Positions 37,265-46,777 of a stretch of DNA of 64,000 bases are shown here, in pieces. Origin of the DNA: Rosa chinensis (taxonomy: Eukaryota > Streptophyta > Magnoliopsida > Rosales > Rosaceae). The notes under the pieces are model-generated. The model had not been told where the DNA came from, did not search any database, and saw only the letters and a program-made list of their open reading frames with translations. Each line of letters begins with the position of its first letter. The first letter of the stretch is position 1. The stretch spans positions 23,227,001 to 23,291,000 of the forward strand of contig NC_037094.1 in the NCBI RefSeq assembly GCF_002994745.2. Direction: 5' to 3'. Made by a program: the position numbers and the translations under genes.

Positions 37265-38537
37265 AGAAGGAAGAGGAAGAAATGGTATAGAGTTTGGAAG
37301 TTGATGAAGACAAGTGGACTAGTACAATATGTTTCTGGCTTCATGTTTTTGGGCTTTATGTTTAGGTAGGGTTAGTATGTTAATGTTGGGGTGATGATGA
37401 AATGAATAGGTTTTGAAGGTTTAATCAATGGATATGTTTTTGAATGTTGGTCAATTAGTTTTGGCTAAATGCTATGTGCATAATATGTCTTGTGGCTCTC
37501 TCTCGTACCATTTCATTCCAAATGAAAACTATTTTCTAACAATTGTTTGACAATGGAACATTATAAAATGGTATTCAAAAATTGTTGTATGAACAATCTA
37601 ACTACAATACTTTTCAAACAATTTTAATTGCCCAACTAGAAAAAACACAATAATAAAGTACCATGTTCTGTAGTATCAAACCCAAACACACAATGCTTTC
37701 TACAAACTTCTGTTGTTTTGCTTCAATTCACACAACTGCGATATCTCAAAAAAATGATGTAGAACATTTAAAGGGACAACAGTTTCTACACAATTAATCT
37801 TGTCAAACTTTTCTTCAAAAGTTACTTTCCATGAGATTGTTGTCGATGTAATATGACTTGCACAACAGACTCTACACAGTCGTATGTTGTTCTTTATGGT
37901 ATTCAGACAATATGCATATTAATGTCGGCGCTTGTCCAAATTGGATTCAGACAACAGTTTCGCGATGTCGTCTGATACCTGCATCAGATGGTAGGAGTAT
38001 TAACAACAGCAATTTTCACTATCAGACAACAGTTAAAAACTATCGTCTGATTTGTTTTTTGGCATAGTCTGTAGAAAGTCATTTACACTTCTAAGCAATC
38101 CATCCTTATTCTCCTAGAGCCATCCTGCTCCTCAAATCACAACATCTTCCAATTCACATAACTCAAATCTCAACTTAATAACATTAATCCCGTAGGTTAT
38201 TAGAGCAATTCTAAAACAAAAGGTATACTAGAATAAATAGTAAAGAGGATAACGGATCGATAGATCCTACAATTCGGAAGCAGTGACAACTATGCCTCAA
38301 CTCCATGTACGTACGCCCTACCTCAACTAATCTAGCCTACAAACTGTGCATTTGAAACTGAAGGGCCCAGGAGAAAAGTATTGAAAAACACGGTAGAGTG
38401 AGTGGACAAAAATAAATAATCAATATAATTTAAATGAAGCAAGGTTGAATACTTTCACACTTATTTAAATTTATAAAACCACGATGCATGCAACGTTTAT
38501 AAAACATATTTCTTTAAATTCAAAATTCCGTGAAAAC

Positions 38538-38740
38538 ATACCAGCCCCGCTAGTCAAGTAATGATAGCATATGGGGAAGAAGTATCACCATATGGGTAAA
38601 GGCTTTACCCTCGACTGCCACTCACACATAGATTGTGTGAGGAGGAGAACTAATAACCTCGACTACCACCCAAGTGAGGAGGAGAATAAATCACCTCGAC
38701 TGCCACTCACAAACACAAAGTAAGTGAGGAGGAGACACTA
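38538..38740 (-). repeat. Hairpin-motif array in T3 LTR
   Basis: Perfect or near-perfect short stems: ACCAG-CCCCG-CTAGT near 38540, GGGTAAAG/CTTTACCC near 38594-38610, CTCACACA/TGTGTGAG near 38622-38641, and two more CTCGACTNCCAC...GTGAGGAGGAG units to 38735. This is the same relative LTR position (next to TGCATGCA) as the arrays in T1 and T2. Confidence 0.7.
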
Positions 38741-39987
38741 TAGAACGACCCCAGTACGGTGAAGAAAACATCCAAAATCCAGTGAAATCCATAAAGCTTC
38801 CCCAATTTCTCACGAAAAAGAAAATAAGTATATTCCAATGACGTGGCCCCGCACGCCAAAATTATTCTCGAATCCATAAACAAAAAGGCGAGAAATAAGA
38901 TATATAAACAATTTCCTCGAAAATATCACTTCTGATATCAATCAAGAAAAATCCACATTGACTAAAAAAGTATACTATAAATTTCCGGAATTCTTCTCAG
39001 AAAATATTCTTTGATAAATCACATAAATCACAAATTTAAAATCGAGCGTAGAAAACTTCAATTCAAAAATCCAAACGATATAACAAATAAATATTTAGAT
39101 CCGAATAATATGCTCGATAATTTAAAACAATAATTTGAATCAAAATTCCATTTCCCAAATCAAAATCGAGATAGAAAATCAACTTTCGAAGATCATCAAT
39201 TCAAGTAAATCCATGAGATAAATTGATATCAAATTCCAAGATCAAATCATAAGCTCGAAAAGTAATATGAAAATAAAAGAGCATTGATAATGCATGCATC
39301 ACATTTTAAAATAAAGGTTCACTCACAGTATACGGCTAAACTTGCCGTTTATTCGAAGTTTCCCCGTGTGGTTCCTCCTCACGTCCTGTATAAATATAAC
39401 GCTTGTAAATAAATAATTACAGGACGGAAATCTAAATTTACAATAATTAAATCGAATTTCTAAACGTCTCCTTTAATCTTAACTCCCTCAATTCTCCTTG
39501 ATATTCATCCAAACTTCACCAATAATGTATAATTGTCGATTTACAAATTCTAAAGTAAATTCGAGAGAAATCCGACGGTCGGATTCTCGTAAATCGATAA
39601 CCGAAATTTTAAATTTCTAGAAATTTATAATCGATTCAAAACTTTTCAAATCTTCACCAAAATCACATATACAAACTCTTACCTGAATTATGTGATTCAA
39701 TTAGCCAAAAACAGAATTTAAGCCACTGTTCACCCGCGCGGCCAACTTCTCCGATGGTCACCAAATTTTAGCAGCAACTTCATCTCAACCTCCCTAGCAT
39801 TTTTCTCAACTACACAAAGTTCAGAAAACAACTAGAACTACCTCAACAATTAATAAAACAGTAAATCCCAGTTTGTGAATAGTGGCCGATTTTCAATCTC
39901 TAAAATCCTCTAATATATATGCAATATTATACTCAAAAGAAAGCTCATGAGTTAAGGAACAACTTTATACCTTGGGGTTTCTCCAAA

Positions 39988-40879
39988 GGGTGTTTCTAAA
40001 TGTACCTAGCAAATTTCTTAATACACCCAGCAAATTTATTTATTTTTAAACATATCTAATTAAACCATATAGTTTCCCAAGTTACCCTTATCTTGTACCC
40101 ACTGCCCAGCAAAAAAACACAGCGACGAAAGTTTCCCAGCGTAGGTACTGCAGGTCAGAGAGATGGAGGACAAAAATCTAATTGTTGGCATTTGGTTTCA
40201 GGTTTTGGGTGTGTCCAATTTTGACCAGAATGGGTTTTCTAAGAGATTTGGTTTCGAGGATGGAAGTTGGGATCATTATAGCTTCAGTTTCAAAGAAGGA
40301 TTTTGAGGTGAAGGTAGGAAACAATCTTGGAGTAGAGAAAATAGATGAAGTGGGTCTAGCAGAAGCCAGAGAGCAATTGTCCGCCATTACATACTAAACA
40401 AACCCTCAGCAAAATCAACAAGAGAAACCACAAATTCTTATCTAATCAAACTCAATTATTCCAATTCTTATCTAATCAAACTCTGCTATTCCAATTGCAG
40501 GAATCCCTCCATTCTCTATAAATTAGCATATCCCACAAATTCAATCGAGTTGAATATAAAAGCTCTATCTTTCCCACAAATTCAATCGAGTTGAATATAA
40601 AAGCTCTATCTTTCCCACAACCCAAGAGTCGTGATCGAAGGACAAAACTTGAATTAAAGCATCCATGCTTTTCACACAACAAAAACAAGGATTAGTTAAT
40701 CGATATCACTGAAGAGGATGGTACCAATGGATGCTGAGAGGTTTTCATTGCCGTGCTTCTTTTGCTGGGTACAAGGTAAGGTTAGTTTGGGAAATTATGT
40801 GGTTTAATTAGATATATATTTAAACAAATAAATTTGCTGGGTATATTAAGAAATTTGCTGGGTACATTTAGAAACACCC
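39988..40879. mobile_element. Mutator-like element with 114 bp TIRs, 892 bp
   Basis: A perfect 9 bp TSD, TTCTCCAAA, lies at 39979-39987 and 40880-40888. Inverted repeats of about 114 bp start GGGTGTTTCTAAATGTACC on both sides, with roughly a dozen mismatches or small gaps. No MURA transposase. The interior (40110-40760) is distinct sequence, possibly acquired host DNA, with tandem duplications of about 27 bp (40433-40495) and 42 bp (40528-40617). Confidence 0.93.
40182..40397 (+). other. Open stretch inside the Mutator-like element, unidentified
   Basis: A 71-residue frame without recognised domain (it contains VGIIIASVSKKDFEVKVG and ends AREQLSAITY), lying between the TIRs. It could be part of a captured host gene or chance. 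No family is recognised and no transposase motif is present. Confidence 0.25.
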
Positions 40880-41288
40880 TTCTCCAAAATATCGACAGTT
40901 TGGACAAAAGGATCTCTTTCCTTCTTTCCTTCTTTCTTTCTGTCTCTCTCTCTCTCTCTCTTCCTTTCTGGTTCTGGACGTGAAAAATGCAGGGGGAAGG
41001 AGATGATTGATTTAATTAAGTTAGGGGATAAGGCAAATGACCAAAATGCCATCAAAAGTAAAATACCCATAACTTCCGCATACGAACTCCGATTTTAACG
41101 TGTCATATGTCTACGAACTCGGTTTAATGTCCTCTACGACTTTCATGAAGAAAATTTTCTCAAATTTTGACCCAAACAAAAAGTCAACATTTAGGGTCAC
41201 TAAAAGTATCGAAACAAAGTAAAAAGTGAAAGTAATTGCTGTTTACCGTCCAAATGACTAGTAAACCGGTAAGATACGGGATGTAACA

Positions 41289-41595
41289 TTGACCCTCTTC
41301 TTCAATCTCAACCCCTTCGTCACTTTGACCCGAGGCACCGACACTTTCTTCACTACTATCGGATACCACCGCCTCCTTATTATGACGGACAACCTCGTGC
41401 TCCTCACTTCGCCGTGACGCCATTGGTGGCGGAGAAATGGTTCGCAGGGACTATATCTAGCGGTTCCTCAAAGCTACCTCTTGCAGAAGTAGGACGACGC
41501 AACGAATCAATGAAGTTTCTCTCCGACGAGTTAAGTGACGACACTTCGGACTCTTCGCTACTTGAGATATCAATAACGACCGACATACGCCACAA
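41289..41595 (-). pseudogene. Tat1 antisense ORF, N-terminal exon
   Basis: On the minus strand MSVVIDISSSEESEVSSLNS and a second acidic frame (HNKEAVVSDSSEESVGAS ... EGVEIEEEG) run up to the T3 insertion at 41288, with a frameshift near 41410. Its position upstream of the C-terminal pieces at 23477-25382, its strand and the VVID start (compare KKIVID in Tat2 at 49803) identify it as the start of the antisense ORF. The plant mobile domain expected between the two halves is missing. Confidence 0.6.
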
Positions 41596-43057
41596 ACACT
41601 CTAAACCTAGAAGTTAGCATTCAAGTTAGATCTAAACCTACCCCATGTCATTAACCACAAGAACTCATTCAAGAACATAGTCGTTCAAAACCCAGAAAAT
41701 AAACCCACCAATATCCCAGAAAACCCAAAAATCTTCAGACCCTCAGACACAAAACAACACCAAAACCACAAACATATCTTTATGATACATACGAGGCACA
41801 TGCATTCACACACAAAGGCAGACCAAAACAAGAACATAAAATCTCAGAAACAGAAGGGACATACCTCAAATCTGCAAAAATGAACACCGGAGAACAACAA
41901 GGCAGTACAAGCGCAAGGTGATCTTGATTCTTTTCCTTCACTCAATTCCTTCTTTTCTCCTTCCACCCGATCGACACTACCCTCTGATTCTCTCTCCCTA
42001 ATGTTCTCTCTCTCTCTCTCTTGGCAAAGAAGACGAAGTGTGCATAATAGGGCAAAGTGGGGGAAACTCGATTTCGTTTCCCCTTTAAATACAAACTCCA
42101 TCAGCGAATCCCCACCGTTATCGAAAAGTAACCGCCCTCCACGATTGAGCCACATACCCCCACTAAGCCGAGACGTTGTCTCGGGAAAACTGACATAGTC
42201 ATAAATGCAGCATTATGACAAAGCGACAACGGCTGCGAAGAGACGTATCTGCGCACGCCACCCCTATCAGCAATCTACACGTGTCACCTACCCTGTCAGA
42301 ACATCATGCAAAATCCAAACAAGGAACTCTAAGGTCACCGCTATGCAGGATATTTCCCGCTAAGTAGCACCATTCTCCGTTAAATACCACCATTCTCCGC
42401 TAAAGATTGTCAAATAAAATGTCGACTCACCGCCACATCCCTGTTGTCACCACCAACAGTTTTGTTCCACCGATCACAACCTTGTGGCACCGCTAACGCC
42501 TAGTTCGTGCTGACAACGTGTGAACCGGTTTCATCATTAGTTCATACCTCATCAACCGATAACGAACCTCCTAACCCCGCATCAATCACTCCAGCAGCCA
42601 AAAACAGCAGTGTTCTTAACCGACACAATCCATACTTAGCAGGAACTACCCAACAGGTGACACCCCACTTATTATCAGTACATAGACCTATATGAGGCGG
42701 CGCAGTCAAAATTTCTCCTTCGGGAAAGAGTAAGGGACTCGTTAACTTAGCCTACGGCAGCCACTGATCAGGCCGTTAAAGAGTTGGATCGCTACCCACC
42801 GCCTCACACTGTTAAACAACTCCTCTCATCAAACAATCATCCGACCAAACAGAGGTATTTCCTACCTGGGGAGTGGGGGACTCCCCGGAGGGCCTAGCAG
42901 GGGCCCACCCCAAAGGGAAAAAGCGCTCACTCAGACAAAGTCTATGGTTGACGACGCACTTGCACTGATTACGCTTGACATGTAACCTAAGGTTCCGCCT
43001 TAGTGGTGATAACTCCCCAACCAAGAAATCCCTCCTTGACTGGGGACTTGGGGGACT
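41596..43057 (+). other. Tat1 3' region with polypurine tract
   Basis: Non-coding sequence between the antisense ORF start and the 3' LTR. A TATA-like GTATTTAAAG on the minus strand near 42084 could serve the antisense ORF. The tract TGGGGACTTGGGGGACT at 43041-43057 directly precedes the 3' LTR and is the plus-strand primer. Confidence 0.6.
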
Positions 43058-43572
43058 TGTACATACATGACATCTACCGGCCATAATCAACACTCATACA
43101 AGACCATATCACTTTGTCAGATTGGCCTTAGTGGTGTGACCTCCGAGAATACAGCTAGCCAACCTTCACCGACAAACCAGGTCCAGGCCTAAACATGCCT
43201 CGATGCGCCGACACGCGCCACCCAAAGTCATCTCCATAGAAAGGACCAAAGTCATCAGATTGAAGCATATCAGTCCCACATCGAAAACAAGAGTGAGGCA
43301 ACTCACTATTTCACCTATAAAAGGTCTACTCCTCTCTCTTCATTCATTACACATTTTATTACTACCAACCGCTACTTTGTCAACATAAATATATTGTCTA
43401 ACTTTAGCATTGGAGGAGCTAAGACTTCCAACCGCGGTCTCCCCTCTTGACGCCGTTGTATTTCTCTTGACAGATAACAGAACTTCGCAAACCCAATACA
43501 TATTGGGAGATTGGACCCTCGTCCTAGTTACCGGAAGCCGACACGTAGGTGGCGGTATTCTGAGCATTAACA
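43058..43572 (+). repeat. Tat1 3' LTR
   Basis: Starts TGTACATACATGAC, ends GAGCATTAACA, 515 bp, followed by TSD ATAAT. It matches the 5' LTR at 16625-17140; TATA at 43317-43325. Confidence 0.93.
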
Positions 43573-43796
43573 ATAATGTTATCCCATCAACATCATATTG
43601 GAAGCATTAAGATCATGTGGAACTTTGATTGATTATAGATCGGACAATATCCTAGTGTGGAACGCCTACCCTAGCATGCAATTCTAATTGTTTGATTTAA
43701 CTTTCGTTAAAAAGTTGTTGCTACTTATGAACATGGAATACAAAACTATTAGGTGAATTATTTCTATGTCCCGGCTCCAATTACATGCTCATATTC

Positions 43797-44501
43797 TAGG
43801 GCTGGGCACCCAAAACCGAAGTCCCGGTCCCGTCCCTTTTAAATTAATTAAATTAAATCTTTAATTTTTGACTTGGTTGTTATACTGCATTGCTACATTC
43901 CTTCATTCTAGTTTTTGACTTGGTTGTTATATTGCATTACTGCATAATCTGCAATACTGCATTACTACATTACTGCATAATCTGCAATACTGCATTCCTG
44001 CATAATCTGCAATACTGCATTCCTGCATTCTTGCATTACTGCATTGCATGATCTGCAATACTGCATTTCTACAATACTGCATTACTAAATTCCTGCATTC
44101 CAGACTTCTAGTTTTTGAGTTGGTTGTTTGCAGTTTGTACATATTGTTCATCTCATTAGATCATTTTTTCTTGTCATTTTACATTGTTTGATTTGTTTTA
44201 AGGCAAAATTGAATGTGTAGACTAAAAAGTTGTAGTTCTAGGAGGACATATGCATCCTGTAATGATTGAAATATGGAAAATTTGGATAAGTGTTAAGTAC
44301 TTGTGAGTGTGTGTATAGGGGAAGGAAAAAAAAAAAAAGGTATGGGATCTCGAAATGGGCCCGAGCCCGACCTGATCCGGATCGGTTTCGGTACCTTCGG
44401 TACCAACTTTGAAAAAACCAAGTCCCGTCCTAGCCCGTCCTGAATCATATTTTCAGTACCGGGCTCGGTATCATTCAATAACCGGCCCGTGCCCACTCCT
44501 A
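43797..44501. mobile_element. hAT-type MITE, 705 bp, inside X-A
   Basis: A perfect 8 bp TSD, TCATATTC, lies at 43789-43796 and 44502-44509. Termini TAGGGCTGGGCAC and (inverted) TAGGAGTGGGCAC, then GC-rich GGTCCCGTCC/GGTACCTTCGGTACC blocks. Excising it restores the match to X-B (CCAATTACATGC...TAAGT). No transposase. Confidence 0.92.
43880..44105. repeat. Minisatellite of CTGCATAATCTGCAATACTG units
   Basis: Variants of CTGCATAATCTGCAATACTG and CTGCATTCCTGCATT repeat about eight times inside the hAT MITE. Confidence 0.85.
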
Positions 44502-45572
44502 TCATATTCTAAGTATGCATCCAAAAAACATAAACATATAAGAGATATCAATTTAAGAAAATAAAACAATCAATCTCATAAACAAAGTTTTTGAAACTAA
44601 GATTGCATAACAAATTAATAGTTTATCACATAATTGGGGATTCAAACTTTGTCCTTAACAAAAAGAAAACTAGCCACACATTATTTTAAAATCACTAAAT
44701 AAAAACATGTAAGTTTGAATTACAAGAAGAGTAAAAAACGTAAAATATGAGATGAAGGCCACAACTACACTTTTGTGGTTATCTTAAACGCAGGAGCACT
44801 TCCAAAGATGTTGATCACGGCAAGTATGACGATAAAGGTGGATAATGTGCACGGCAACTCCTTCTAGAATGGTGAAATGGCAACTAGTGACTAAAGAGAG
44901 GTTTTGAACGAGAAAGCTTTGTACGCAGTGGTGTTTAAATTGTGTTGATTTAGCCTCTTTATATAGGGGACGCCATCTTTTACTCATTCTCCTCGTCTGC
45001 TTGCAATTTACTTCTCTTTGTTGATGTAGGTTTGCCATAGAATATTTTGATTGGTGCACATACTCAGAGCCAATGAATTAATTCCACGTCATCGCAATTG
45101 AGTCATCAAATCAATCTGTAATCTTGTAGGATTCTCTAGCCTTGCTTTGTCGCTGATATACTTCTGGAACTCTCCAACTTACAAGGCGATAATGCCTTGT
45201 AAACCTCACAACAAAAGTTCCCTCTTTGATTCAGGGTTTGACTTTTAATTCCTGTCCTTTTTGCACAAGGTTTCCTTATTGAATCAAGATTCCTTTGTTA
45301 AATTATTCTTAAAGGTTCTTGAGCTTTCCTTATACAAGTAGGTTTTCGTCTCCCTCTAGAAAATCTTCTTTTTGGCATCACCTTGAGTTAGGACGGTGTC
45401 CTTGGGCTCTCTTGCGTCCAAAATAATTATTTTTGCTCCCTTATTTTCTCCTTTGCTCCAATAGTCACCTAAAATAAAACTAAGTTAAAAATTATATATT
45501 AAGAAAAATAATTAAACAAAATGTAAAGGGTTACATAATATATTCGTCGCATTTTATGCTCTTATCAAGTTG

Positions 45573-45685
45573 TCATGGTCGGACGGAGGAGATATGGTCG
45601 GGTCATCGGGAGTTTGACTGATTTGTTTATTTTAATTGACTCTTTCGATTAATCCAGATTTGGGGTGTTGCAAATGGTATTAGAG
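45573..45685 (+). repeat. Possible LTR end and PBS of a chromovirus-type element
   Basis: GGGGTGTTGCA followed by AA and TGGTATTAGAGC (45674-45685), one base from the iMet PBS TGGTATCAGAGC. This arrangement is usual at the 5' LTR/internal junction of chromoviruses. The LTR body would extend left and be interrupted by X-A. The partner LTR is not seen. Confidence 0.45.
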
Positions 45686-46777
45686 CATCGGTTAGCCCCT
45701 CGGACCAAGATGCATTTTAGTGTTTGTGTTTGTTGTGCATGTAGATTCTCTTTCTTTTCTTTTACTTCTCTGCACGTTAGATTCTTTGATTATGCTATAC
45801 TTGTATACAATCGATTTGATGGTTCTATGATTTAGCTTTGCCTGAACAATCAATCTGTGGATTTATCGAAGTTATGGCCATTTGATTTAGTAATCGAAGC
45901 AATGGTTTGATGTATATTCATTTTGAATATAACTAATTACATTCTATTTTCTAAGTTTACCGGATATTATAATAATTTTTTTTTTTTGTTATTAATTTCG
46001 TTTTATTTTCAAAATACCTCGGGTATTACATTGGGTCACTGAAGAGACCTGATTTCTTCTAGAATGTCTGATCTGGTTTTGGCTATTTATAGCCCAAATT
46101 TTAATTTCGATCAATGGACCAGATCGGTAGAAAATAGATGGCTCAGATTGCACCGCACATTTCCTTTTTCCAATAAATAATTTTTATAATTCTCACATTT
46201 CAGAGATTTATAATAAATAACTCAGGTGTTCCACAAATTCTCTAAAAATTTCCACGAACTTGTCGCATTACATACTTTATTATCAAATCTTTAAATTGGA
46301 GATTGTGTCTAAAGAAAAATTGAGCAAAATATTCCAGAGTATCCAATGTAATCATCGAAATTACATAATAAATTCTCAATATATATATATATATATAATT
46401 CCACTTTAGCTCATTTAGCTCATTAAATAGTTTGGGCTCACATAATTCTATTTTCTTCATCTAAGGTTCATAATTGTGATAATTTTTTGTGCATATAATA
46501 AAGATTAAACTAACCATAAAGAGAATACTTGAACTACATTATATCACCAAACAATTAAGACAAAATTAGTTTCATGTCTAAATTAGTCATTCTACAAACT
46601 CACTGTACTTTTAATTTTAAGTTTACCAAACACTTTGCCGCTGCTTTTAGCACTCACAACACTTATAAAAATTGAGTTTACCAAATAGCCAACTGCTTTG
46701 CTTTTCAGTCACTTATTCTAAAAAATAAGCAAAAATTGTTTGGCTGAAAACCAATATGGCAAGCAAACAGTCTCTTT
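45686..46777. other. AT-rich region without recognisable gene
   Basis: No conserved reading frame. An oligo(T) run near 45978, a GGGTATTACA edge at 46031 that could be an LTR terminus, a palindromic GGCTATTTATAGCC near 46080 and a (TA)n run near 46380 are the visible items. Probably old retrotransposon sequence. Confidence 0.4.

Larger units (their letters stand above)
29535..38069 (+). mobile_element. CACTA-1: non-autonomous CACTA element with captured host exons
   Basis: Left end CACTATGCCAAAAAAC; right end is its inverse complement with the last base changed (GGCATAGTC). TSD TGT lies at 29532-29534 and 38070-38072. Many subterminal copies of CAGACAACAGTTAT / CTGTTGTCTG lie at 29560-30105 and 37700-38050, as in En/Spm elements. 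No transposase is seen. The interior holds exon fragments of LRR, cytochrome b5 reductase and Hsp90 genes on the plus strand, plus nested CACTA-2 (30109-34479). Confidence 0.9.
38073..41288 (-). repeat. T3 5' LTR, main part
   Basis: Continues the LTR begun at 29413 after CACTA-1 and ends at 41288, where the minus strand begins TGTTACATCCCG. It aligns with T2 (60863-63519) at the AAACTGAAGGGCCCAGG, GATGCATGCAA, CATACGAACTCCGATTTT and AAGAAAATTTTCTCAAATTTT blocks. It contains hairpin motifs at 38540-38740 and an inserted Mutator-like element (39988-40879). Its partner 3' LTR was not found in the window. Confidence 0.82.
16625..43572 (+). mobile_element. Tat1: Ty3/gypsy Tat-lineage retrotransposon with nested insertions
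   Basis: A perfect 5 bp TSD, ATAAT (16620-16624 and 43573-43577), flanks an element whose LTRs lie 26 kb apart (16625-17140 and 43058-43572). PBS TGGCGCCGTCTGTGGGAA follows the 5' LTR and a G-rich polypurine tract precedes the 3' LTR. Gag-pol has the Tat order, with a second, archaeal-type RNase H, and an antisense ORF lies downstream of pol, both hallmarks of Tat/Retand elements. The 5' and 3' LTRs differ at about 6 of the first 63 positions, so it is old. Insertions within it: MITE 23019-23322, element U from 25383, and Tekay-like T3 up to 41288. Confidence 0.93.
43578..45567 (-). repeat. Solo LTR X-A, promoter-proximal part (split by Tat1)
   Basis: The minus strand starts TGATAAGAGCATAAAATGCG at 45567, matching X-B (TGATAGGAGTATAAAATGCG at 47219), and the rest follows X-B to the Tat1 site. 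A TATA box (TATATAAAG, minus) lies at 44957-44965. It contains the hAT MITE 43797-44501. The TSD for the whole LTR is AGTTG (45568-45572) against AGTTC (16127-16131). Confidence 0.82.

Noticed and set aside
41844..42155. Minus-strand 103-residue frame
   Set aside because: Low-complexity Glu/Arg run from a CT-rich tract in the Tat1 3' region; no domain and no splice support.
46031..46100. GGGTATTACA edge as a further LTR terminus with TTGGG flank
   Set aside because: A possible TTGGG match exists near 45660, but termini do not pair well and it overlaps the PBS-like site, so it is not called.
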